This document shows, one piece after another, positions 6,519-12,601 of a stretch of 34,776 nt of DNA; position 1 is the first letter of the stretch; every line of letters starts with the position of its first letter. A program made the position numbers and the translations under genes. The DNA comes from Desulfobacterales bacterium (GTDB lineage Bacteria > Desulfobacterota > Desulfobacteria > Desulfobacterales > Desulfobacteraceae), in the NCBI GenBank assembly GCA_019038815.1, contig JAHOYS010000258.1:1-34776 (forward strand), given 5' to 3'. The notes below the pieces were generated by a model. That model saw only the letters and a program-made list of their open reading frames with translations, was not told where the DNA came from and ran no database searches.

Positions 6519-6721
6519 TATTTTCCTCCGGCCACTCATTCTCGTAATGATAACTATCTGAATCTATCAGTATAGAGTCAATTGGTTCTATTGGTTCTAT
6601 TGGTTCTATAGTTTTTATGGGGGGGAAGTTGAGGGGTTTCGTCTGGTAGAGTAAGTTGTTGTAGATATTTGATGTAAGCGTCACCGACAGCATCTATTTG
6701 TTTTTTTGTAAATTTTTTCAT
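6508..6721 (-). CDS. Small gene split by a C7 tract (needs +1 shift)
   Basis: The ATG at 6721 follows GCAGGAAG. The frame reads MKKFTKKQIDAVGDAYIKYL and reaches a run of seven C (6625-6619). In the present frame it then gives a low-complexity NYRTNRTNRTN tail and stops at 6578. With one base fewer, or a +1 shift at CCC-C, it continues as PIKTIEPIEPIEP and then an acidic, aromatic tail to the stop at 6508, which overlaps the helicase start. The longer 70-aa product looks more natural. Phase variation, programmed +1 shifting and a sequencing error are all possible. Confidence 0.5.
6581..6607. repeat. Tandem repeat, 3 x 9 bp
   Basis: ATTGGTTCT is repeated three times. On the minus strand this encodes IEP repeats in the +1 frame, or RTN repeats in the unshifted frame, of the split gene. 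Confidence 0.9.
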
Positions 6722-6747
6722 TTTCGCACTTCCTGCCGCACCTTCGT

Positions 6748-6807
6748 TTAAAAAAAATGTGCTGGCCACCAGCACCGAAAGTGCGAGTAAAGAATGCTGG
6801 TGGCCAT
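6748..6807 (-). CDS. Putative 19-aa leader peptide of the replication operon
   Basis: A short ORF starts with ATG at 6807, shortly after the predicted transcription start, with AAGG about ten bases upstream. It encodes MATSILYSHFRCWWPAHFF and stops right at the end of the terminator U run. Its codons overlap both arms of the attenuator, and a tandem Trp pair lies in the terminator stem and loop, as in amino-acid-sensing leaders. Translation is not proven; the ORF could be a by-product of the hairpin sequence. Confidence 0.4.
   Translation of the reverse strand: MATSILYSHFRCWWPAHFF
6750..6806 (-). promoter_or_regulatory. Attenuator-like leader with competing hairpins
   Basis: On the minus-strand transcript, 6806-6795 (TGGCCACCAGCA) is perfectly complementary to 6774-6763 over 12 bp, an antiterminator-type pairing. 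The second arm also forms a 7-bp terminator stem (GTGCTGG 6775-6769 with CCAGCAC 6765-6759) followed by A and eight T (6757-6750). The two are mutually exclusive. A further pair, 6786-6779 with 6731-6724, could cover the ribosome site of the next gene. Confidence 0.65.
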
Positions 6808-6821
6808 TACTGCACTACCTT

Positions 6822-6849
6822 AATATAGACTTCTCAAATTTTTTATCAA
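6822..6849 (-). promoter_or_regulatory. Leftward promoter of the replication operon
   Basis: TTGATA (6849-6844) and TATATT (6827-6822) are 16 bp apart on the minus strand. Transcription would start near 6815 and pass through the attenuator into the split gene, helicase and primase. Confidence 0.65.
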
Positions 6850-6907
6850 CGGAAAAATAAAATAATAATTATATTAAAATAAAAACAACTTTTCTAGATT
6901 TTTTAAC

Positions 6908-6935
6908 TTGGCGCTAGATTTCAGATTGGTACAAT
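6908..6935 (+). promoter_or_regulatory. Rightward promoter of the 94-aa gene
   Basis: TTGGCG (6908-6913) and TACAAT (6930-6935) are 16 bp apart, about 35 bp before the ATG at 6970. With the leftward promoter at 6822-6849 it forms a divergent control region. Confidence 0.5.
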
Positions 6936-6969
6936 GTTTTTTGCTTACTGTATTTTTTAGGAGTAAAAA

Positions 6970-7254
6970 ATGAACGCATTTACAAACGTCACCTATCTAC
7001 TAACCGAAATAGACTGCATTCGGACCTGTATCAAAAAGACATCAAGGGCAAGAGGTTTCATAATCGCTATGATGGATGGGTTTATTGAGGCATTTCAAGA
7101 ACACACCAAGGAGGCCATTTTAGAAGCGCTACCGCCTGATGAGGGCACAGGAGAGCCACGAGAGGCTCTAAAAGAAATTTACAAGTCACTACGTGATAGC
7201 ATTATGATTTTAGATGAGTCTGCATCGTATCCAGAATGGGAAAATATTACATAG
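6970..7254 (+). CDS. Hypothetical protein, 94 aa
   Basis: This is the first gene of the plus-strand block. It has a strong AGGAG site six bases before the ATG, an upstream promoter and an intrinsic terminator 34 bases after its stop, so it is a single-gene transcription unit. The sequence (MNAFTNVTYLLTEIDCIRTC at the start) is mostly helical with an acidic C-terminal half; I recognise no family. Its position opposite the replication operon is where early regulators or anti-host proteins often lie, but no motif supports a specific role. Confidence 0.65.
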   Translation: MNAFTNVTYLLTEIDCIRTCIKKTSRARGFIIAMMDGFIEAFQEHTKEAILEALPPDEGTGEPREALKEIYKSLRDSIMILDESASYPEWENIT

Positions 7255-7287
7255 TCTAAAGTGATGGTTTGATATCAACCTTGCTTG

Positions 7288-7321
7288 GAAGCCCCGAGTC
7301 TGTCCGGGGCTTCTTTTTTTT
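7288..7321 (+). terminator. Rho-independent terminator after the 94-aa gene
   Basis: GAAGCCCCG (7288-7296) pairs with CGGGGCTTC (7305-7313) over 9 bp with an 8-base loop and is followed by eight T. The next promoter begins two bases later. Confidence 0.95.
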
Positions 7322-7322
7322 C

Positions 7323-7350
7323 TTGACTTTATATAAAATTTTGGTATACT
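7323..7350 (+). promoter_or_regulatory. Promoter of a putative small RNA
   Basis: TTGACT (7323-7328) and TATACT (7345-7350) are 16 bp apart. Only about 40 bases of transcript lie between the likely start near 7357 and the next terminator stem. Confidence 0.7.
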
Positions 7351-7356
7351 GTATAT

Positions 7357-7412
7357 AACAACAGTAAGTTGATGAATTACGAAGGAATGCCCGGCTTGTT
7401 GCCGGGTTTTTT
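7357..7412 (+). ncRNA. Candidate small RNA, about 56 nt
   Basis: A good promoter is followed directly by a complete intrinsic terminator (CCCGGC 7390-7395, loop TTGTT, GCCGGG 7401-7406, then six T). No credible gene fits between them, so the expected product is a short RNA with a roughly 33-nt unpaired 5' part (AAGTTGATGAATTACGAAGG lies in it). A tiny ORF beginning inside it would read through the terminator. Expression and targets are unknown. Confidence 0.5.
7390..7412 (+). terminator. Terminator of the putative small RNA
   Basis: A 6-bp GC-rich stem (7390-7395 with 7401-7406), a 5-base loop and six T. The first 94-bp repeat copy begins exactly at the loop (7396), so the second repeat copy carries only the right arm. 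Confidence 0.8.
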
Positions 7413-7489
7413 CTTGATAAAAATTTTTATTTTTTCTGGATTTTTTTATTCTAGCTGCTATACTATACATGTAGAGAAAAATACTTTGA
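7396..7489. repeat. 94-bp direct repeat, copy 1
   Basis: This is identical over 94 bp to 7960-8053. It contains the right arm and T run of the small-RNA terminator, a very T-rich stretch and an extended -10 promoter element. Copy 1 precedes the 7512-7910 small genes and copy 2 precedes the 8088-8766 genes. Confidence 0.95.
7456..7464 (+). promoter_or_regulatory. Extended -10 promoter, copy 1
   Basis: TGCTATACT matches TGn-TATACT, the extended -10 form that does not need a strong -35. It is preceded by a long T-rich tract that could act as an UP-like element. Confidence 0.5.
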
Positions 7490-7511
7490 TTTGGCAGCAG
7501 CAACGTTGCTA

Positions 7512-7744
7512 ATGCCAGAGCTTGAATACACAGACCCGAAAATTTACATGGTGGAAATCATGGTGGAAATCATGGTGGAAATCGCAATGCAAGCCATGCT
7601 GAAAAACTAGACCTTTGGCTACAAGGGCGCATCGACCAATTCAACGAGAAGCAGGATAGCGAACGGGCAGCAGAGCTTGCTTGTCTAGCTGGGGAATCCG
7701 ACCAAGACACAGAGCAGGTTATAGACGCCGCTAAGAGGAAGTAG
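7512..7744 (+). pseudogene. Small gene broken by a frame change, about 77 aa if joined
   Basis: An ATG at 7512 opens MPELEYTDPKIYMVEI and runs through a 12-bp repeat (MVEI three times) to a TAG at 7608. In the -1 frame from the same place, a coding-like stretch continues as LDLWLQGRIDQFNEKQD and on to a stop at 7742, but has no start codon of its own. A one-base change or a -1 shift at GAAAAAC (7601-7607) would join them. The heptamer is not a canonical slippery site. No ribosome site is clear. Confidence 0.4.
7548..7583. repeat. Tandem repeat, 3 x 12 bp
   Basis: ATGGTGGAAATC is repeated three times, adding MVEI units in frame to the small ORF starting at 7512. Confidence 0.95.
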
Positions 7745-7745
7745 A

Positions 7746-7910
7746 TTGAAAGAAAAGCGTAACAAAAAAAAGCGATTGAAAATGAAGCGATTAATTCATG
7801 TCAAGGGATATTACCGAAGAAACCCAAACATGCCGGAAGAAGATTGTATTGATATGTTGTTTTTGCTGGCCTGTTGCGGCAGAAGGTTAGACCATCATGG
7901 CTATAGGTAG
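7746..7910 (+). CDS. Small basic hypothetical protein, 54 aa
   Basis: The likely start is TTG at 7746, two bases after the previous stop, with AGGAAG just upstream; an ATG 12 codons later is the alternative. The N-terminus is strongly basic (MKEKRNKKKRLKMKRL), then RNPNMPEEDCIDML and a LACCGRRLDHHGYR C-terminus with paired Cys and His. It could bind nucleic acid or metal; no family is recognised. Confidence 0.5.
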   Translation: MKEKRNKKKRLKMKRLIHVKGYYRRNPNMPEEDCIDMLFLLACCGRRLDHHGYR

Positions 7911-7959
7911 AACGACCTTGACCAAATCTTTTCATAGCGTGCATTCTGAAGCATCTTTA

Positions 7960-8053
7960 TTGTTGCCGGGTTTTTTCTTGATAAAAATTTTTATTTTTTC
8001 TGGATTTTTTTATTCTAGCTGCTATACTATACATGTAGAGAAAAATACTTTGA
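7960..8053. repeat. 94-bp direct repeat, copy 2
   Basis: This is identical to 7396-7489. Here the left arm of the terminator is missing, so the copy should not terminate transcription but keeps the promoter-like element. Confidence 0.95.
8020..8028 (+). promoter_or_regulatory. Extended -10 promoter, copy 2
   Basis: The same TGCTATACT element in the second 94-bp copy, about 60 bp before the ATG at 8088. The preserved identity suggests recent duplication of a promoter cassette. Confidence 0.5.
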
Positions 8054-8087
8054 AAAAGGTACTCTGAACCGCAGGATACGCAGGAAG

Positions 8088-8288
8088 ATGTGTCAACCGC
8101 ACAAAAATTTCCCATGGGATACAGAAGAAAAAATTGATTCTGATGTACAAGCGGTTTTTTCTGGATTTGTGCGGTCTTACAAGTACGGCCCGACATTTTT
8201 GCTTGACATGGATTCGCCACTAGGAAAAAGATTTTTGCAAGCACATCCTCCTCTACCGTCGGCAAAATGGAAAGGACCAAATGGCTAA
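8088..8288 (+). CDS. Hypothetical protein, 66 aa
   Basis: The ATG at 8088 follows AGGAAG closely and lies about 60 bp after the copy 2 promoter. The product (MCQPHKNFPWDTEEKIDSDV at the start, proline-rich at the end) is not recognised. Its last codons overlap the ATG of the next gene by 8 bp, which argues for a real coupled pair. Confidence 0.5.
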   Translation: MCQPHKNFPWDTEEKIDSDVQAVFSGFVRSYKYGPTFLLDMDSPLGKRFLQAHPPLPSAKWKGPNG

Positions 8289-8562
8289 AACAAAAAAACC
8301 TAAAACAAAAAAACCTAAAACAAAAAAACCTAAAACAAAAAAACCCGTGCTTAATCGGATTAGCAGGTTGGGTATGATTCCAAAGGAGTTTAAAAATCAC
8401 TACCGCAGGGCGTGGAATCATAGAGGTGGTAAGGACGCCATATATGCTTTCTGCCTTGAGTGTATGAAATTTGATAAAATTAAAATCAAACTTTGTAAAA
8501 ATACAGCCTGTCCGCTGTATGAGTACAAAATGGACGCCTTACCAAAAATTTGTCAGAAATAA
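8281..8562 (+). CDS. Cys-rich phage protein with Lys-rich repeat tail, 93 aa
   Basis: The N-terminus is four KTKKP repeats encoded by a 4 x 15-bp array, a histone-like basic tail. The C-terminal part holds FCLECM, then LCKNTACPLYEYK, the CxxC...C...CPLY pattern of a widespread small phage protein of unknown function thought to bind zinc. The basic tail may bind DNA or RNA and its length would change with repeat number without breaking the frame. It overlaps the 66-aa gene and is followed after 33 bases by the 56-aa gene. Confidence 0.7.
   Translation: MAKTKKPKTKKPKTKKPKTKKPVLNRISRLGMIPKEFKNHYRRAWNHRGGKDAIYAFCLECMKFDKIKIKLCKNTACPLYEYKMDALPKICQK
8286..8345. repeat. Tandem repeat, 4 x 15 bp
   Basis: TAAAACAAAAAAACC is repeated four times without change, encoding the KTKKP repeats of the 93-aa protein. 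The unit is a multiple of three. Confidence 0.95.
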
Positions 8563-8595
8563 AAATTATTTAAATAAAAATTTAAAAGGAGAAAA

Positions 8596-8766
8596 ATGAA
8601 TTATAAACTAGCATTTAATGAACAAGAATTAAATATCATAATCAAGGCCCTAGGCGAGATGCCGTACAAATTTTCTGCCCAAGTGCTGGATAAAATTCAA
8701 AAAGTTATTAATGAATCTTTAGCTGAATCTTTAGCTGAAGCTACAACTGAATCCAGCGAGGGCTAA
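8596..8766 (+). CDS. Small hypothetical phage protein, 56 aa
   Basis: The ATG at 8596 has AAAGGAG at good spacing. The product begins MNYKLAFNEQELNIIIKALG and continues EMPYKFSAQVLDKIQ, a helical pattern I know from many small uncharacterised phage proteins. A 12-bp duplication (8713-8736) repeats ESLA near the end. It is the last gene of the plus-strand block and its 3' end overlaps the minus-strand membrane gene by 26 bp, tail to tail. Confidence 0.7.
   Translation: MNYKLAFNEQELNIIIKALGEMPYKFSAQVLDKIQKVINESLAESLAEATTESSEG
8713..8736. repeat. Tandem repeat, 2 x 12 bp
   Basis: GAATCTTTAGCT occurs twice in a row, giving an in-frame ESLA duplication near the C-terminus of the 56-aa protein. 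Confidence 0.85.
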
Positions 8767-9073
8767 TCCAATCTGTTGAAATTGCAAAAGGATTAAAAGA
8801 ATCAAGTTTGGTTTCTACCCGTGCCATTTTTATCAAAAGTTGTTTTATGTCTTTTGATTGAGACATAAGGGTTTTGTTTAGATTTATAAATTGTTCTTTA
8901 TCTATAATAATGTAATTATCAATTTTTGTATTGACAGTTAGTATATCATTATCAATTTTTGTTTTATGTGAGCCAACATTATAACTCACTGTTATTATTG
9001 TAGTTATACAAGCGATTGCTATACTAGCAATCGCTACAATCCACTTACATTTACTTTTGGTCTTGTCTGTCAT
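8741..9073 (-). CDS. Single-pass membrane protein, i-spanin-like or holin-like, 110 aa
   Basis: A Lys-rich start (MTDKTKSKCK) is followed by one clear membrane segment (about residues 11-31, WIVAIASIAIACITTIITV) and then about 75 residues of helical, heptad-rich sequence. This N-in, C-out layout fits an inner-membrane spanin (Rz-like) or a small accessory membrane protein, and the place after the tail fibre genes is common for lysis genes. No endolysin is adjacent. The ATG at 9073 is preferred over longer in-frame starts that overlap the Cys-rich gene. It is the last gene of the minus-strand operon. Confidence 0.5.
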   Translation of the reverse strand: MTDKTKSKCKWIVAIASIAIACITTIITVSYNVGSHKTKIDNDILTVNTKIDNYIIIDKEQFINLNKTLMSQSKDIKQLLIKMARVETKLDSFNPFAISTDWISPRWIQL

Positions 9074-9090
9074 GTCTGTCACGACCTTTT

Positions 9091-9231
9091 TTAAAATTTT
9101 CCATGCGGGCATTTGAATCTCGGCGACTTAAGCTTTCTCCTACATCCACCGCACCCTGCGGTTATCTTGCAGTTTTCTTCACACTCTTTACAAGCTGCTA
9201 ATCGAGTTTTCAACATTTCTTTTCTGTTCAT
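9091..9231 (-). CDS. Small Cys-rich zinc-binding-like protein, 46 aa
   Basis: The ATG at 9231 overlaps the stop of the fibre gene (TAATG). The 46 residues hold six cysteines in CKEC, ENCKI, GCGGC and KCPHGKF, a compact arrangement likely to bind one or two metal ions. Such tiny Cys-rich proteins often follow tail fibre genes in phages; some may assist fibre assembly, but the role is unproven. Confidence 0.65.
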   Translation of the reverse strand: MNRKEMLKTRLAACKECEENCKITAGCGGCRRKLKSPRFKCPHGKF

Positions 9232-10985
9232 TAGTCTTTGATGATATAGGCGACACAATACCACGCCGGCCTGTTATCGGTGTCAGCCTTGTCAGGATGC
9301 TCGGATACCGGGTCTTGAACCGGCGTGGTGTTAAGCCCATCAGATGTTTCCGCACCATGTCGTACTTCCAGATATCCACCTGACCCAGTTTTCTGAATCC
9401 CAGTCGTAGCCCATGAGGCCACTGTTGCACCTGAGCCAGACTGAACCGTCTCTGGTCCAGCAGCCATGTGGAGGTGGTCGATGTGGTCGGAGTGATTATT
9501 TTCAGTTAGACCGTGATAGGTTTTTCCACCAGTCTCTCCGGGTACTGCATAATCTCCAGTTTGTCCAAAGGCGCCAGCAACGCCGCCAGACACTACGCCA
9601 GTGCCGTCGTATGAACCTACTACGAATTGACCCCTCATATCTGGTCTATCCCCTCCACCATCACAAAGGCTCCACCCAGAAGGTATGGCATTTATGGCTC
9701 CGCTCCACATCACAATAACACCGCTAGGAATTCCTCCCGCTTCTGCCCCACCAGCAGTAGGCACCACCATCGTTCCGCTGGCGGTCCCTGATACCACTCC
9801 GCTAAAAACCTGCGAAGTTGCGTTAGCAATTTGTTCTATATTTCTACTCATCTGCATGAGTGGGTTGCTTGATTTATCATTTCCTGTTTGGATGACGGTT
9901 GTGGAATCTGTCCAACGGATATTTCTCACGTAACCATCATGTACAAAAGGAACGACCATTGGATATTCATACGTTGTAGGGGACGAATTTTGAGAGGCAT
10001 TGAAAGCTCTCAAGGCCATCTCGCTTGCAACGGCATTTAGCGCTGCTTGGTTTTGAACGGAGCTACCGTCGTGTTCGGCAAGGTAGTTTCCCATGTGCAT
10101 GGGTCGGCTTGATGCTCTCCCAACTCCGTTGACTTCAACTTCTTTTTCATAAAACGGTTCGGCTGCTCTGTCTGCTGAATCCACGCTTTCTTGATAAATG
10201 ATTGGAAAACTACAAGTATAGTTTTTTGGCATGGCTGCATTATTTCTAAGGAATGCATCTGTTGCAAATATTTTTGTAACTGCATCATCATATTTATCAA
10301 ACAAATCTGAGTTGGTTGAACTGATTGAATCGGCATCCCAAAGCGAAAGTTCTCCCGTTGAGTGGTTGAACCCAACCACCATAAATGTCTGTGCTGCAAC
10401 GACTTGTATACATTGCGCTATCGTTAGAGAATTAAAGCTCAAGTTTCTCGGTTTGTAACTTGTGGGCAGCGTACCCGAATTTACAAAAGACATTCCTTCT
10501 GGCATCAAGTTATTTATATACGAAATTACTTCTGCCCAAGTAAATTCAGAGCCACCATTAAGGGTCACCGTAATAAATTCTAAACCGTCTTCTGTATTTT
10601 TTTGTACGTTAAATTGCGTGTTTAAAATAACGTTTAAATCATTTCTAAGGTCATAGCACACAACTTCATAAAAATCATTTCCAGAAGATGCTCCGCTTTC
10701 TGAGTTCTCGCCAAAGTCGATAGAAGCTGGTGCGGCCCCACCAATTTGAACATCAAAGTCGTGAGTATGAATTCCTCTGAAATTGGAGTCGTTTAAAATT
10801 TCTGATGTGAGTGTTAACTTTTTGTTTGTGTTATCACTTTTGTTTATTTGAGCTTGAGGCTCATAGGCTAGAAACCGACCTATGCCCGGCTCAGTCGCCG
10901 AGGCATAGCTCTCGAAACTGTTTGGCACATAACATCCTTTAATAGGTGCTGAGATGCTGTAGTCTTTTAGGGTAATTTCATTCAT
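9231..10985 (-). CDS. Tail hub/fibre protein with collar domain, 584 aa
   Basis: The C-terminal third has a phage tail collar domain: PSGVIVMWSGAINAIPSGW (about 420-438), then CDGGGDRPDMRGQFVVG. HSDHIDHLHM (about 495-504) resembles the His-rich metal site in the shaft of long tail fibres. The protein ends NRPAWYCVAYIIKD, as fibre tips do. Residues 1 to about 390 lack known fibre motifs and may attach to the baseplate or form the hub. It is the last large structural gene and probably recognises the receptor. Start by ATGA overlap with the previous gene. Confidence 0.8.
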   Translation of the reverse strand: MNEITLKDYSISAPIKGCYVPNSFESYASATEPGIGRFLAYEPQAQINKSDNTNKKLTLTSEILNDSNFRGIHTHDFDVQIGGAAPASIDFGENSESGASSGNDFYEVVCYDLRNDLNVILNTQFNVQKNTEDGLEFITVTLNGGSEFTWAEVISYINNLMPEGMSFVNSGTLPTSYKPRNLSFNSLTIAQCIQVVAAQTFMVVGFNHSTGELSLWDADSISSTNSDLFDKYDDAVTKIFATDAFLRNNAAMPKNYTCSFPIIYQESVDSADRAAEPFYEKEVEVNGVGRASSRPMHMGNYLAEHDGSSVQNQAALNAVASEMALRAFNASQNSSPTTYEYPMVVPFVHDGYVRNIRWTDSTTVIQTGNDKSSNPLMQMSRNIEQIANATSQVFSGVVSGTASGTMVVPTAGGAEAGGIPSGVIVMWSGAINAIPSGWSLCDGGGDRPDMRGQFVVGSYDGTGVVSGGVAGAFGQTGDYAVPGETGGKTYHGLTENNHSDHIDHLHMAAGPETVQSGSGATVASWATTGIQKTGSGGYLEVRHGAETSDGLNTTPVQDPVSEHPDKADTDNRPAWYCVAYIIKD

Positions 10986-12601
10986 TTAGATTTTTTATCT
11001 GGTTCAGTACCAAAATTAACTTCGAACTCACTTAACGATTCGAAATCTACTTGTGTTTTATCTTCTTTAGAGCGTCTTGGGTCATTTGGATATGTAAGTC
11101 CAGCGAGTTTGAAATTATTATTATGAATCCTTATGACATACCTCCAACTCACAGAGTAGAGTCTTAATCCATTATCTAAAATTGCCACTTCTGGCGTCAC
11201 ATCTCTTTGCATGATTGTGGAATATTTTGGTGCTGGAACTTGAGGAGATTTGTCGTATCTTGACGCATATCCCTGTTGTATAACATTAACAGTTTCCACA
11301 GTCTTTTGTTGCACAATTTGTTTTTCTCCCTTTTTCTTAGGCACATAAACTACCTTGTTAGAATTTATCATTATGCCGAGTGTTTCGACAAAATCCATGT
11401 ATGGATTTTCTTTATGTTCTTTAGATAAATCTGTACTTAGAGCCTTTCTGGTTGGCTTTTTTGTTACTTTAGAAGAAGCTTTATCTTGTGGTTCTTTCTT
11501 ATCCGTATCAGGTTTGTTGATAGCAACATTGAGGCAAGCATCCTCCAAGTCTCTAACATTTGATTGAAGTCCAGAAGACCCCATTAGAGGAATTTTTCTA
11601 GATTTTCCTTTTTCTGACCCCGGCGGCTTATCGGTCATACTAGCGAACACGTTTGTTTTTTTAGTGACATCAAACAGATTTTCTCCGGCTACAGTCCCGG
11701 TGAAAAGGAAATCAATTCTTGGTCCATAGATATTAGTTTTAATTTCTTGCTTTGTGAATATAAAACTATCTTTTTGTAAAGGAAGGAAGTAGTGCCTAAG
11801 CAAATTAAAAATTTCTCTAATGGCTATATCTTTACTTTGGCTACCATCAACTACGAAGTACCCTTGTAGTGTAAGATTTATTAACGCTCCAATCGTAGTG
11901 CTTTGAGAAAAATCAACATCGCCGGATGTTACAGTTTTTGGTCTTGTAAACTTTTCCTCAACGTCTACAAAAGAATAGTTCATTGTGACCCCATCGTTTA
12001 ATACTTTATAAACTTGAGAAATCCTTTTAAAGTTTTGTGGAACTGCTACATTAATTTTTTCTTTAAAACGGTCTGGTGTAAATGCCTGTGAAGTTGTTAC
12101 TAACTGTCCAGAAATTATTCTTTTTGTATATCCATCTCTATCAACGTTATAAGTTGTTTCTTTTGTAATAAGTAGAACATCTTCTCTTGATGAGCTTGGG
12201 CATAGTTTTTGATTAACAACTATTTCTGCTGAATATGCACAGGCCACTCCGCCAAGGAAGTTCTCTACAGTAAAGTTTGTACAAGTTGGTCCAAATTTAA
12301 TATCTTGATTATCATTTGCTGTTGAGTGTTTTATATCATAAAATACAGAACCGTTGTGATTTACTATGAATCGTTGTCTTGGTTTTGATAATGAGTTCTT
12401 CATACTATCGAGCAAAACTTTCATATTTGCCTCTGTCGAAGCAGACAAAAATCCGGCGATGTTGAAAGTAGTTCTGGTATGTGTTAGTGTACGTCCACCA
12501 TCACCAGAAAGTTGATTTTGCGAAGAGACAGACATAGTGGTCCAATCAAATTCATAGTCCCCGTAAGTAATCGTTCTTTTAAACATCGCAGCATCAGACA
12601 T
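10982..12601 (-). CDS. Virion structural protein, probable distal tail/baseplate, 539 aa
   Basis: The gene lies directly after the tape measure and before the collar-domain fibre, where distal tail (Dit) and hub proteins are encoded in siphoviruses. The sequence is beta-rich (YGDYEFDWTTMSVSSQ near the start), with a Lys- and Ser-rich linker around residues 365-410 and a second beta-rich domain at the end. I recognise no specific motif, so the role is from position. The ATG at 12601 is chosen because AAGGATGG precedes it and it overlaps the previous stop (TAATG). Confidence 0.6.
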   Translation of the reverse strand: MSDAAMFKRTITYGDYEFDWTTMSVSSQNQLSGDGGRTLTHTRTTFNIAGFLSASTEANMKVLLDSMKNSLSKPRQRFIVNHNGSVFYDIKHSTANDNQDIKFGPTCTNFTVENFLGGVACAYSAEIVVNQKLCPSSSREDVLLITKETTYNVDRDGYTKRIISGQLVTTSQAFTPDRFKEKINVAVPQNFKRISQVYKVLNDGVTMNYSFVDVEEKFTRPKTVTSGDVDFSQSTTIGALINLTLQGYFVVDGSQSKDIAIREIFNLLRHYFLPLQKDSFIFTKQEIKTNIYGPRIDFLFTGTVAGENLFDVTKKTNVFASMTDKPPGSEKGKSRKIPLMGSSGLQSNVRDLEDACLNVAINKPDTDKKEPQDKASSKVTKKPTRKALSTDLSKEHKENPYMDFVETLGIMINSNKVVYVPKKKGEKQIVQQKTVETVNVIQQGYASRYDKSPQVPAPKYSTIMQRDVTPEVAILDNGLRLYSVSWRYVIRIHNNNFKLAGLTYPNDPRRSKEDKTQVDFESLSEFEVNFGTEPDKKSK

